A stretch of 64,000 nucleotides of DNA from DASUPK01 sp963800285 (GCA_963800285.1 CAWDAL010000030.1:301134-365133), one strand, 5' to 3'; counted from the first letter of the stretch, positions 51,814 through 60,123 are shown. Notes: a model not told the origin generated them from the sequence alone. Translations and numbers: made by a program.

Positions 51814-52383
51814 ATGGCGCTGGCACAATCAGCCTCCTTGGCCCAGACGATCTACTTCGCCGCCGCCAGCCTCGACGGCTATATCGCCGACCCGGACGAC
51901 CGCATCGACTGGCTGACCGGCTTCGAGCCCAACTACGAGGCGACCGGCGACGAGGTCGGCGGGGCGATCGACGAGTTCATCGAGCGCACCGGCGCTCTGG
52001 TGATGGGCTCGTCGACCTACGAGTTCATCCTCGGCCACAGCTGGCCGTACGGCGATCGTCCCACCTGGGTCCTGACCAGCCGCGAGCTCCCGCCGACCGA
52101 GGACGCCGACATCCGCTTCCACAACGGACCCGTCGCGGAGATCCACGCCGAGATGATCGAGGCAGCCGGCGAGCGCAACCTCTGGGTGGTCGGGGGTGGC
52201 CCGGTCGCGTCGGAATTGGCCGACGCCGGGCTCCTCGACGAGCTCTGGGTGACGGTCGTGCCGATAGTCCTCGGGTCCGGCAAGCCCCTTTTCGCCCGGC
52301 CGATCGACCGGGCGATGCGCCTGCTCGGCACCCGCACCTTCAAGACGGGAATGTTCGAGCTCCGCTACGCCTTGGCCAGGTAG
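51814..52383 (+). CDS. RibD C-terminal/dihydrofolate reductase-fold protein
   Basis: A 189-residue reductase-like protein. After a short leader it reads TIYFAAASLDGYIADPDDRI, then ALVMGSSTYEF, WPYGDRPTWVLTSRELP, LWVVGGGPVASELADAGL and a final VPIVLGSGKPLF, all typical of the NADPH-binding RibD_C fold. The ATG at 51814 is used; a TTG at 51838 just before the conserved strand is possible. It diverges from the aminopeptidase gene by 12 bases. The substrate is unknown. Confidence 0.85.
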   Translation: MALAQSASLAQTIYFAAASLDGYIADPDDRIDWLTGFEPNYEATGDEVGGAIDEFIERTGALVMGSSTYEFILGHSWPYGDRPTWVLTSRELPPTEDADIRFHNGPVAEIHAEMIEAAGERNLWVVGGGPVASELADAGLLDELWVTVVPIVLGSGKPLFARPIDRAMRLLGTRTFKTGMFELRYALAR

Positions 52384-52407
52384 CCCGCCGCTACGATTTG
52401 CCGCCCC

Positions 52408-52481
52408 GCCGGAGTAGCTCAGTCGGTTAGAGCAGCGGAATCATAATCCGCGTGTCGGGGGTTCGAGTCCCTCCTCCGGCA
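52408..52481 (+). tRNA. tRNA-Met (anticodon CAU)
   Basis: A full cloverleaf is seen: acceptor GCCGGAG/CTCCGGC, D-arm with AGCTCAGTCGGTTAGAGC, anticodon stem GCGGA/TCCGC with loop ATCATAA (anticodon CAT), and T-arm GGGGGTTCGAGTCCCTC. The discriminator is A and no CCA is encoded. Elongator tRNA-Met is the likely identity; a tRNA-Ile2 modified by TilS has the same anticodon and is not excluded. The 3' half is repeated at 57050. Confidence 0.93.
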
Positions 52482-52497
52482 TGAAGTGCCTGCAAAT
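52440..52497 (+). repeat. attL-like 58-bp repeat within tRNA-Met
   Basis: Runs from the anticodon loop of the tRNA (A52440) through the T-arm and acceptor end and 16 bases beyond, ending tgcctgcaaat. Identical to 57050-57107 base for base. Confidence 0.85.
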
Positions 52498-52520
52498 TGG
52501 CACCTTTCCGGCGCCGGCGC

Positions 52521-52608
52521 CACGCGGATTCTGGTTCCGCACCAGAATCCGCGTGTTGAGACCGGCGAAAGCCGTGCGTGGCAAGTCGCCCGCGAACACG
52601 CGGATTCT
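52521..52608. repeat. Hairpin and half-site of the ACGCGGATTCT motif next to attL
   Basis: CACGCGGATTCTGG (52521-52534) and CCAGAATCCGCGTG (52542-52555) form a perfect 14-bp stem. A third copy, AACACGCGGATTCT, follows at 52595-52608. The core ATCCGCGTGT also occurs in the tRNA anticodon arm. A matching hairpin adjoins attR. These could be recombinase arm-type sites or a terminator; the 216-base gap 52498-52714 holds nothing else. Confidence 0.6.
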
Positions 52609-52714
52609 TGACGCGCCGACGCACGGTCACGGTCAACCGGTAGCTGCACGGACAACTCGTTGATCGCGGACGGGTACCCCGGCGCTGCTGCGATCACGCG
52701 AAGGGGGCGTCAGC

Positions 52715-55030
52715 TCAGCCGATCAGCCGTGCTCTCACCGCGGCGGCGATGTCGATGCCGAGGGCGCGCCTCGTGGCCTGGGCGGCCGCCAGCAGCGCGA
52801 GGGCCAGCGCCGGGATGATCACGACGACATAGTTGGGCGCCTGCGGGTGCAGGCCGATGGCGAACCAGGCCTGCGCGATCCGATCTGAGAGCGGCGAGGC
52901 GATCAGCAGCCCGAGAGGAACCGCCAGCACGGCGGCGGCGGCCGTCTGGGCAAGGGCCTCCTCCGCGAAGATCGATGTCAGCTGGCGCCGCCCGTATCCC
53001 ATCGCCAGCAGGGTGGCGAACTCCCCGCGTCGATCGAGGTAGGAGAGGGCGAGGGTCGAGACGAGGAACAGGGCGCCGACCCCGAGGCTGATCGCTTCAA
53101 GCACCGCGATCAATCCGGTCAGCTCCTTGATCAGGTCCTGGCCGCCCCTCTTCGCCGTGGCCTTGGAGATCACCCGGGCGACTGCCGGCTGCTCGTGCAG
53201 ACGATTCGCCGCCTGCTCGGACCCCTCGACCAGCACCGTGGTCGCCTCTCCCGGGATGCCCAACAGCGACGACGCCTGGCGCCGCGGCAGGTAGACCTCC
53301 TGGCCGGCGAGCGTGCGGGTGAGCCCGGCGACCTGCACGCTTTCCGCCCCCGCCGTTGTGCGAAGCACCAGCCGGTCGCCGACCGCAGCGTGGGCTCGTC
53401 GCGCCGTCTGCTCGGCGAGCACGGCGCGGCCGGGAGTCGGCATACCTCCGCTCCGGAGGTCGAGGGTCAGGAGCGGAGAGGGTTGCGGAAGGCCGACGAG
53501 CTGGACCGGCACCTGGCCCGAAGGCCCGCCCAGCTCGGCGGGCCCCTTGACCAGAGCCTCCGATCGCCGGGCACCGGAGCGCAGTCCCAGCGTGGCCGCG
53601 CTCGCCGCAGGTTGGGGGGAGACCAGGTCGGCCGAATCGGTCCAGGCCTGCTGGTCGAACTCCCGCCCCACTGCATTGTTGGTCGAGGAGATGATGATGT
53701 TGAGCGAGGCGGCCAGCCCGATCGCCGCTCCGATGCTGAGCACGGTCGCGGCGCTCAGCAGGGGACGTCGCAGCATGGCGCGGATCGCGTAGACGACCGG
53801 CAGCGGAGCGGCTGCGGTCGTCCTCTGCAGCCAAGCCGGGATCGCGAAGGACCCGACCGCCTCCCCGCGCATCGCCTGAACGGGCTCGAGGCGGGCCAGG
53901 CGATAGGCGGGCACCAGGGCGGCAAGCAGGGTCGACGAGATCGCCAAGGCCGCGGCCAGGACCAGTGGGCCCAGACTGAGCGAGTGCGATGTGAATGGGA
54001 ATCCGACGGTGCTTGAGTACTCGGCAGCGACCAGGCGGCCGACACCGACGGTAACCAGCACCGCCAGCCCGGCGCCCGCAAGGGCCACGATCGAGGCCGG
54101 AAGGAGGACCGTCGCCACAACCACGCGCGGGCGGTAGCCGAGGGCGAGCATCGCACCGAGCTCGCGCCGCTGCGAATTCACCAGGCGGCGCAGGCTGAGG
54201 GCGATCAGGAGCAGACCCACGAGCGCGAACACCGCTCCCATCACGGGCGCGAAGATTGAGAAGCTGTTGATGTCGGCGTTCGTGAAGCGGAGGCTGAACT
54301 GCTCGGAGCGTGGGATGATCTGCGAGGCGGGCAGGGCGCGGATGACGCGCTGAGCATTCGGGCCCCTGCCACCTCCCGGCAAGTCGACCGCAAGGTCGTT
54401 GACCCTGTCGCCGGCTCCCGCCAGCCCCTGCAGCTCCGAGAGCCGCATGAACACGACCGCGAGCGATCCCTTCTGAGGCAGCAGGTATTCCGGGTCCGCC
54501 GTGGCGAGCAGGTACTCCGGACTGCGAACGAGGCCGCGGACTCGCGCGTCGATCGTCCGGCCGAAGGCGCGAAGCGCCAGCCGGTCCCCCGGCGCGATGC
54601 CGTATCGGCTGGCGAAGTCCGCCTCGAGCACCGCCTGCCCGGAACCGGCCCCGCTGAGACCGAATCCATCCACTACGGCAAGCCGGTTGAGCGGAGTATT
54701 GGGCCTCATCCCGATCAGCTCCGCCGTCCGGCTTCCCTGGGAGCCGAGCAGCGTCTGCCCCGGAAGGATCAGGCGGGTGGAGGTTGTGGTGGCCCCGGCG
54801 GCTCTGGCACGCCCGAGGAGCGGCTCCGGGACGAGCGGGCGCAGCAGCCGTACGTCGAGGTCCGCGAGCGAGTACCGCGCGTAGAAGTCGTTGCGCGTCT
54901 GCTTGACGTTATCGAGCGCCAGCGAGATGCCGGCCGCGGTGCCGGCGCCGACGCCGACCACCAGGATCATCAGGATGGCGCGGGCTCCCATCGCCCGCAG
55001 ATCGCGGAGACCCTTCCGCAGGAGCATCAT
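52715..55030 (-). CDS. FtsX-family ABC transporter permease (two FtsX domains)
   Basis: A 771-residue permease with an N-terminal helix (about 18-38), a first FtsX unit (VFALVGLLLIALSLRRLVNS, then ELGAMLALGYRPRVVV) and a C-terminal unit (LVSTLALSYLDRRGEFATLL) separated by a large extracytoplasmic region. This matches DUF214/MacB-like export permeases. The start ATG at 55030 overlaps the stop of the ATPase gene by four bases. Together they likely export or move lipids, peptides or lipoproteins; the substrate is not known. Confidence 0.88.
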   Translation of the reverse strand: MMLLRKGLRDLRAMGARAILMILVVGVGAGTAAGISLALDNVKQTRNDFYARYSLADLDVRLLRPLVPEPLLGRARAAGATTTSTRLILPGQTLLGSQGSRTAELIGMRPNTPLNRLAVVDGFGLSGAGSGQAVLEADFASRYGIAPGDRLALRAFGRTIDARVRGLVRSPEYLLATADPEYLLPQKGSLAVVFMRLSELQGLAGAGDRVNDLAVDLPGGGRGPNAQRVIRALPASQIIPRSEQFSLRFTNADINSFSIFAPVMGAVFALVGLLLIALSLRRLVNSQRRELGAMLALGYRPRVVVATVLLPASIVALAGAGLAVLVTVGVGRLVAAEYSSTVGFPFTSHSLSLGPLVLAAALAISSTLLAALVPAYRLARLEPVQAMRGEAVGSFAIPAWLQRTTAAAPLPVVYAIRAMLRRPLLSAATVLSIGAAIGLAASLNIIISSTNNAVGREFDQQAWTDSADLVSPQPAASAATLGLRSGARRSEALVKGPAELGGPSGQVPVQLVGLPQPSPLLTLDLRSGGMPTPGRAVLAEQTARRAHAAVGDRLVLRTTAGAESVQVAGLTRTLAGQEVYLPRRQASSLLGIPGEATTVLVEGSEQAANRLHEQPAVARVISKATAKRGGQDLIKELTGLIAVLEAISLGVGALFLVSTLALSYLDRRGEFATLLAMGYGRRQLTSIFAEEALAQTAAAAVLAVPLGLLIASPLSDRIAQAWFAIGLHPQAPNYVVVIIPALALALLAAAQATRRALGIDIAAAVRARLIG

Positions 55031-55731
55031 GCCCGGCGATCGCGGGGTCGCCCATCGTCCTCGACGAGGCCGTGCGAGAGGCGGACGATCCGCCTGCCGG
55101 CCCGCGCCATCGCCGGGTTGTGGCTGACCGCGATGAAGGTGACGCCGGTCTCCTCGTTCAAGTCGCGCATGAGCGCCACGATGCGCGCCCCGGTCTTCTC
55201 GTCGAGGTTGCCGGTGGGCTCGTCGGCAAGCACCAGCCGCGGTCGCTTGGCGAGAGCGCGAGCGATCGCCACGCGCTGTTGCTCGCCGCCCGAGAGCTGG
55301 GAGGGAAAGCGCTCGCTTCGCTCGGCCAGCCCGACGCGATCGAGCAGGTCCTCCGCCCGCTCCCGCGCCTCCTCGCGATCCACCCCGGCGACTCGCACGC
55401 CGGCCTCGACGTTCTCCAGGGAGGTCAGGGTCGGGAGCAGGTTGTAGAACTGGAAGATGAACCCCACCGCGTCGGCTCGGTAGGCGGTGAGCTCGGCGCG
55501 GCTCGCGCCCGTGAGCTCGACGCCGCAGGTCTCGATCCGCCCGGCGTCGATCGTGTCGAGCCCGCCGATCAGGTTGAGCAGGGTGGTCTTGCCGCAGCCT
55601 GACGGGCCGAGCACGACCGCGAACTCGCCCTCGTCCACCGCCAGCGAGAGCCCCGCGAGCACCTGCTGCTTCGCCTCCCCGCCGCCGTAGGACTTGCGGA
55701 CGGCCTCCAGCGAGACCAGCGGCCCGCTCAT
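55027..55731 (-). CDS. LolD/MacB-type ABC transporter ATPase
   Basis: A 234-residue ATPase with Walker A GPSGCGKTT, the family FQFYNLLPTLTSLENVE, signature LSGGEQQRVAIA and Walker B LVLADEPTGNLD. It energises the FtsX-type permease encoded next. It overlaps both its TetR regulator and the permease gene by four bases, so the three are one transcription unit. Confidence 0.93.
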   Translation of the reverse strand: MSGPLVSLEAVRKSYGGGEAKQQVLAGLSLAVDEGEFAVVLGPSGCGKTTLLNLIGGLDTIDAGRIETCGVELTGASRAELTAYRADAVGFIFQFYNLLPTLTSLENVEAGVRVAGVDREEARERAEDLLDRVGLAERSERFPSQLSGGEQQRVAIARALAKRPRLVLADEPTGNLDEKTGARIVALMRDLNEETGVTFIAVSHNPAMARAGRRIVRLSHGLVEDDGRPRDRRA

Positions 55732-56348
55732 CGCACCCGCTTTCGGCCGCCACGAGGGGCGGCGCCGTCGAGGAAGACGTCCACCACCAGCTCGGGGAGC
55801 TGGTCGAGCTTCGGCCAGGCGCCGCCCGAGCCCCAGTGCTGGACGAGGGCGAGGTCCCCCAGCCCCACGAAGAGGAGGGCCATCTCCTCCGGTGGGGGCT
55901 GGGAGCGGATCTCGCCACGCTTCACCCCATCCGCGAGAATCGAACGCACCCGGTCGATGAAGGGCGCCGCCGCAACGATCACCTGTGGGTAGAAGCGGGG
56001 GTCGGCCGTGATCACCTCCCGGACCAGCACCCGGGCGAAGGCCTCATGCTCGCGCGCCCAGGCGACATCGGATGCGAGCACCGCTCGCAGCCGCTCGCGG
56101 GTGGATGCTTCGGGGGGAACCTCCTCAGCGCCCTGGGCGGCCAGCTGGCAGGCCTGCTCGACGACCGCGAGGAAGAGCGCCTCCTTCGACGGGAAGTGGT
56201 TGTAGACGGTCCCTTTGGCGAGCCCGGCGGCAAGCGATATCTCGTTGATGTTCGCCCCGGCCAGGCCTAGGCGGGCGAATTCGTCCGCAGCCGCGGCGAG
56301 CAGCCTCTCGCGATTTGCCGCCTTCATCTCGGGCGTCAGACGAGGCAC
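55728..56348 (-). CDS. TetR-family transcriptional regulator
   Basis: A 206-residue repressor. The N-terminal helix-turn-helix is complete (ANRERLLAAAADEFARLG, then EISLAAGLAKGTVYNHFPSK). The ligand domain is variable, as usual. The GTG start at 56348 is set by the position of the domain and by a -10-like TATACT (56361-56356) that would make the mRNA almost leaderless. A perfect dyad overlaps this promoter. It most likely controls itself and the ABC exporter in response to a compound that the exporter removes. Confidence 0.9.
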   Translation of the reverse strand: MPRLTPEMKAANRERLLAAAADEFARLGLAGANINEISLAAGLAKGTVYNHFPSKEALFLAVVEQACQLAAQGAEEVPPEASTRERLRAVLASDVAWAREHEAFARVLVREVITADPRFYPQVIVAAAPFIDRVRSILADGVKRGEIRSQPPPEEMALLFVGLGDLALVQHWGSGGAWPKLDQLPELVVDVFLDGAAPRGGRKRVR

Positions 56349-56356
56349 TTGGCGGA

Positions 56357-56384
56357 GTATATGGGTGACTGCCCACCCATATAC
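56357..56384. promoter_or_regulatory. TetR operator: perfect 11-bp dyad
   Basis: GTATATGGGTG (56357-56367) and CACCCATATAC (56374-56384) are exact inverse complements with a 6-base spacer. It lies 9 bases upstream of the TetR start codon and overlaps the -10-like TATACT. Size and symmetry fit a TetR dimer site. Confidence 0.8.
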
Positions 56385-56457
56385 CTGAGATGTGCCCGTC
56401 GGCTGAATCCAGCGGCGTTTCCTCGAGCGAGAAGGAGCCGTGAATCTCAGGCGCGCC

Positions 56458-56682
56458 TCAAAGCAGCTCGCGCAGCCGCCCCGAGCTGATCCCTGCATCC
56501 CGCAGGATTCCGGCGAGGGTTCCCTTCCTGACCTCCCTGTGCAGCGGCACCACCAGGGCGTGGCGCCGCCCCGGCTTCTTCAGTCGCACGTGGCTGCCCC
56601 GCTGGCGGACCACCGACCAGCCCTCTCGCTCGAGCGCCCGCACGAGGGCTTTGCCCGAAACGACCGGCTGTCGTGGGTTCAC
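56458..56682 (-). CDS. hicA: HicA-family mRNA interferase toxin
   Basis: A 74-residue YcfA/HicA protein. It has SGKALVRALEREGWSVVRQ, the catalytic histidine in QRGSHVRLKKPG, and LREAGIS-like ending ILRDAGISSGRLREL. HicA folds as a double-stranded RNA-binding domain and cleaves mRNA. It is encoded after, and overlaps by four bases, the antitoxin gene, the reverse of the classic hicA-hicB order. Confidence 0.88.
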   Translation of the reverse strand: MNPRQPVVSGKALVRALEREGWSVVRQRGSHVRLKKPGRRHALVVPLHREVRKGTLAGILRDAGISSGRLRELL

Positions 56683-56903
56683 GCCGGGAGGGCGAACTTC
56701 CGGCGGATCACACCCGTGTCGAGCGATCCGCCGTCCTCGCGAACGCCCTCCACATAGAGCGCCAGCGCCTCCTCGGCGTTCCTGCTGGCGTCATCGATGT
56801 CCTTGCCCTGGGTGTGCAGGCCAGGAAGATCGGGGGCATAGACGCGGTAGCCGCCTTCCTCGAGGGGCTCAAAGACAAGCTCGATCTCCCGCGCTTCACT
56901 CAT
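56679..56903 (-). CDS. hicB: HicB-family antitoxin
   Basis: A 74-residue HicB-like protein with a partial RNase H fold: VFEPLEEGGYRVYAPDLPGL, TQGKDIDDASRNAEEAL and YVEGVREDGG. The C-terminal DNA-binding domain of long HicB proteins is missing. It should bind and block HicA. The ATG at 56903 is preferred; the frame is open further upstream. The pair may stabilise the tRNA-bounded element. Confidence 0.85.
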   Translation of the reverse strand: MSEAREIELVFEPLEEGGYRVYAPDLPGLHTQGKDIDDASRNAEEALALYVEGVREDGGSLDTGVIRRKFALPA

Positions 56904-57049
56904 CCGTATCAAGGGTACGGAACGCCGCGGCCCTGCTCCAAACCGTGCGTCGAACTGTGCGTCCAACTCCCGACTTCGCACCGAACTGAGGGCACCTCAC
57001 CACGCCTGAGCCATGCCTACTCGGACTCAGATGACCCCTCCTCGCCGTC

Positions 57050-57107
57050 ATCATAATCCGCGTGTCGGGGGTTCGAGTCCCTCCTCCGGCATGAAGTGCC
57101 TGCAAAT
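57050..57107 (+). repeat. attR-like 58-bp copy of the tRNA-Met 3' half
   Basis: Identical to 52440-52497. The D-arm and 5' acceptor strand are absent, so it cannot be a second tRNA gene. Confidence 0.85.
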
Positions 57108-57128
57108 CAGGACTTTCCGCAACGTGCG

Positions 57129-57168
57129 AACACGCGGATTCTGAGTCCGCGGCAAGAATCCGCGTGTT
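57129..57168. repeat. Hairpin of the ACGCGGATTCT motif next to attR
   Basis: AACACGCGGATTCT (57129-57142) and AGAATCCGCGTGTT (57155-57168) form a perfect 14-bp stem with a 12-base loop. It lies the same distance after the tRNA-derived repeat as the hairpin at 52521-52555 and shares its core. Confidence 0.65.
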
Positions 57169-57360
57169 GGGGAAATTTGTCAGCTGGGTTCTGCTGAGTT
57201 CCGTTGGGTGATGACAGGTCTCGTCAGTTCGCAAATTGGCCCGACCGCGGACCGTGCGTCGAACTGCGCGTCGAACTCACCCGGGTGACCGCCGCAAGAG
57301 GTTTCGTTAATGGAACGCAATGAAGGGCCACTCATCGCGCGACCCATCCCCACTCGCTGG

Positions 57361-60123
57361 CTAAGCCGCTGCGCGACGGCGCCTCACCCACCGGCGAAGC
57401 TCGTCCGAACCCCAGACGACGAAGGGAAAGACAGCCAGCACCGCCAGCTCGCGGGTGCCGAGACTGGCGGTCTTGAAGATCTCCTGGAACGGCGGCAGGT
57501 AGACGACGGCCGCGGCGAAAACGAGCTCGAAAGCAATCCCCCAGAGCAGCAACGGATTGGAGAACACCCCGATCTTCCGAAGGGAGGCGCTGCTGGTGCG
57601 CGCCGCGAAGGCGGTGCCGACCTGACAGGCGGTGATGCCGGCAAAGCTCATCGTGGTCGCCGCCAGATAGTCCTGGTGAAGCGCAGACCCGGCGCCCGTG
57701 GGGTCGCCCGGCGACCAGCCCGCCCCCGAGAGGACCAGGAAGAAGCCCCCCGTCACCAGGGCCGCCTCCACCAGCCCCAGCCAGAGCCAGCCCCGGGTGA
57801 GGATCTCCCGGTTGATGATGCCCTCGGTGCGTAAGCGGGGCGGCCGGTCCATGATCCCCGGCTCGGCAGGCTCACGGCCGAGAGCCACGGCCGGGAGCGT
57901 CTCGGTTCCCAGGTCGATCGCCAGGATCTGAAGGGCGGTCAACGGCAACGGCACCGTGCCGCCCGAGAGCGCGAAGATCAGGAAGGGGACGACCTCCGGA
58001 GTGGCGTGGGCGAAGATGTAGGTGACGAACTTACGGATGTTCTCGTAGACCACCCGCCCTTCCTCGATCGCGGCCACGATCGAGCTGAAGTTGTCGTCGG
58101 TGAGAACCATGGTCGCCGCCTCTCGCGCCACGTCGGTACCGGTGGCGCCCATCGCCACCCCGATGTCCGCCCGGCGCAGCGCCGGCGCGTCGTTTACACC
58201 GTCGCCCGTCATCGCCACCGTGTGGCCTTCCTCCCGCAGCGCCTCGACCAGGTGGAGCTTGGTCTCCGGGTTGCTGCGCGCAACCACGAGCTCTTCCCCC
58301 TCAGCGACCAGCCGGTCGAGCTCGGCGTCGGACATCGCGTCGATCTCGGCTCCGCTCACCACGCGCGGGCGCCCGGTGACGATTCCGACCTCGCGAGCGA
58401 TGGCTTCGGCGGTGAGAGCGTGGTCGCCCGTCACCACCATCACTCGGATCCCGGCATCCCGGCAGCGGGCGACTGCGTCGGGGACGTCGGGCCGTGGCGG
58501 GTCCCGCAGGGCCGCGAGACCCAGGAAGCAGAGCCCGGACTCGGCACGCTCCCGCTCCACCTCGTCAAGGTGCCCGTCGAACCGCCGCTCGGCGAACCCG
58601 AGGACGCGCAGGCCCTGCCCCGCGTAGGCGTCCGAGGCAGACCGAACCCGCTCGCGCTCGGCTGCTGTCAGGGGTCGCTCGATGTGATCCGCCCCGCGGA
58701 TCGCGTCGCAGCGCTCGAGCAGCTCGGCGGGAGCGCCCTTGGCGTGCAGCCAGCGCTCGCCCTGCCCCTCGACGTCGAAGGTGGTCATGCGCTTCAGCCG
58801 GGGATCGAAGGCGAACAGTCGCAGGCGCTTGTCCGATCGCTCCGCCTGAGCGGCGGCCCAATCCTCCCCGAGCTCCGCCGCGGCAGCCAGCAGGGCACTC
58901 TCGCTGGGGTCGCCGGCGCGCTCCCAGCCATTCTCCGAGCCGCTCAATCGCGCGTTGTTGCAGCGCACCGCGGTCCGCAACAGCCCGGAGAAGGGTTCCG
59001 GCGCGCCCTCCGTCCACGGCCGATCGCTCGGAGCGACCTCCACCCCATCAGCCCAGAGGACCCGCACCGACATCCTCCCCTCGGTCAGGGTGCCTGTCTT
59101 GTCGGTGCAGATCACATCGGTCGAGCCGAGCGTCTCCACGGCGGTGAGCCGCTTGATCAATGCCCGGCGACGCGCCATCCGGCGCACGCCGACTGCCAGC
59201 GCCAGGGTGATCGTGGGCAGCAGGCCCTCGGGCACGTTCGCCACCAGCAGACCGATCGAGAACGTCAGCGAGTCGTGGGCGGGGAGCCCAGCCACCGCGA
59301 TGCCGATCACCAGGAAGACGACCCCCGCCGCAACGGCGATGGCCGCGATCAGCTTCGCCGCGCGGTTCACCTGGATCTGGAGCGGACTGACCTCGACCCT
59401 GACGCGCTGAGATAGAGCCGCGATACGGCCCAGCTGGGTCCCCATCGCGGTCGCGAAGACAACCGCCTCGGCCTCGCCGGCGGTGCAGAGGCTGCCACTG
59501 AAGATCAGGTCCTCGGATTCGAGGCGAGACGCCGGGCCGCCCGAGGGCGCGGCGCTCCTGGTTACAGGCTGGGACTCCCCAGTCAACGGGGACATATCGA
59601 CCTCGACGGCGCCCTTGACCAGGCGGGCGTCCGCCGAGAGCCGCTCCCCCTCGGAGCAGAGCAGGAGGTCGCCCGGCACCAGCGTCCTCGACTCGACCTC
59701 GACCTCAGCGCCCCCTCTCCGGACACGGGCTGTCGGCGAGAGAAACTCCTGCAGCGCCTCGGTCGCACGCTCGGCCTGCAGCTCCTGGGCGAAAGCGAAG
59801 ACCGCGTTCAGGACAATCACGGCCACGATCGCGATCGCGAGCGGCACGAGATCGCCCAGAAGGGACAGGGCGGCAGCCGCCCAGAGGAGCAGCGCCAGCG
59901 GGTGGGTGAACTGGCGGGCCAGCGCCTGCAGATGTCCCGGCCCCCGCTGGCGCCGGATCTCGTTCGGCCCATGCTGCTCGAGCCGGCGCGCCGCCTCCCG
60001 CGGAGAGAGGCCGCCCGGCCCGGACCCTAGGTCGCGAAAAAGGAGTTCGAGTCGCTCCTCCGGATCGAGTCGCCGTTCATCGGGCATTCCGGAAGCCAAG
60101 ATCTCCAGTCTGGAGCCCGTCAC
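57361..60123 (-). CDS. P2-type cation ATPase resembling the Na,K-ATPase subgroup
   Basis: A 920-residue pump. Landmarks: TGES at 181-184, the TM4 ion-site motif VANVPEGLLPTIT (PEGLL at 298-302), phosphorylation site DKTGTLTEG at 341-349, hinge GDGVNDAPALRRADIG, and TM6 LAIDLGTETLPAVALG. PEGLL and IDLGT are features of P2C (Na,K/H,K) pumps, whereas SERCA-like pumps have PEGLP and N-L-x-T-D-G. It probably moves Na+, K+, H+ or Ca2+. Start is GTG 60123 or ATG 60087. It heads away from the element border. Confidence 0.9.
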   Translation of the reverse strand: MTGSRLEILASGMPDERRLDPEERLELLFRDLGSGPGGLSPREAARRLEQHGPNEIRRQRGPGHLQALARQFTHPLALLLWAAAALSLLGDLVPLAIAIVAVIVLNAVFAFAQELQAERATEALQEFLSPTARVRRGGAEVEVESRTLVPGDLLLCSEGERLSADARLVKGAVEVDMSPLTGESQPVTRSAAPSGGPASRLESEDLIFSGSLCTAGEAEAVVFATAMGTQLGRIAALSQRVRVEVSPLQIQVNRAAKLIAAIAVAAGVVFLVIGIAVAGLPAHDSLTFSIGLLVANVPEGLLPTITLALAVGVRRMARRRALIKRLTAVETLGSTDVICTDKTGTLTEGRMSVRVLWADGVEVAPSDRPWTEGAPEPFSGLLRTAVRCNNARLSGSENGWERAGDPSESALLAAAAELGEDWAAAQAERSDKRLRLFAFDPRLKRMTTFDVEGQGERWLHAKGAPAELLERCDAIRGADHIERPLTAAERERVRSASDAYAGQGLRVLGFAERRFDGHLDEVERERAESGLCFLGLAALRDPPRPDVPDAVARCRDAGIRVMVVTGDHALTAEAIAREVGIVTGRPRVVSGAEIDAMSDAELDRLVAEGEELVVARSNPETKLHLVEALREEGHTVAMTGDGVNDAPALRRADIGVAMGATGTDVAREAATMVLTDDNFSSIVAAIEEGRVVYENIRKFVTYIFAHATPEVVPFLIFALSGGTVPLPLTALQILAIDLGTETLPAVALGREPAEPGIMDRPPRLRTEGIINREILTRGWLWLGLVEAALVTGGFFLVLSGAGWSPGDPTGAGSALHQDYLAATTMSFAGITACQVGTAFAARTSSASLRKIGVFSNPLLLWGIAFELVFAAAVVYLPPFQEIFKTASLGTRELAVLAVFPFVVWGSDELRRWVRRRRAAA

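Larger units (their letters stand above)
52440..57107. mobile_element. Candidate 4.6-kb integrated element in tRNA-Met, integrase lost
   Basis: A 58-bp perfect direct repeat of the tRNA 3' half plus downstream flank (52440-52497 and 57050-57107) brackets this segment, the usual product of tyrosine-recombinase integration. Inside are an FtsX-type ABC exporter, its TetR regulator and a HicBA pair. No integrase, excisionase or replication gene is present, so the element looks degenerate or dependent on a helper. Confidence 0.65.
56904..57360. other. Right border region of the element
   Basis: 457 bases without a convincing gene. It holds a 27-base imperfect direct repeat (accgtgcgtcgaactg at 56941 and 57250, each an internal 12-base near-tandem), the attR-like copy of the tRNA 3' half, and the 14-bp hairpin. 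Translations of this strand give tRNA-derived peptides that are not real proteins. Confidence 0.5.

Noticed and set aside
57050..57092. Second tRNA-Met gene
   Set aside because: Only the 3' half is present; no D-arm or 5' acceptor strand lies upstream.
56896..57234. 112-codon minus-strand frame across the attR repeat
   Set aside because: Contains the GGGTRTPDTRIM-type peptide that arises from reading through tRNA sequence, a known false-gene pattern.
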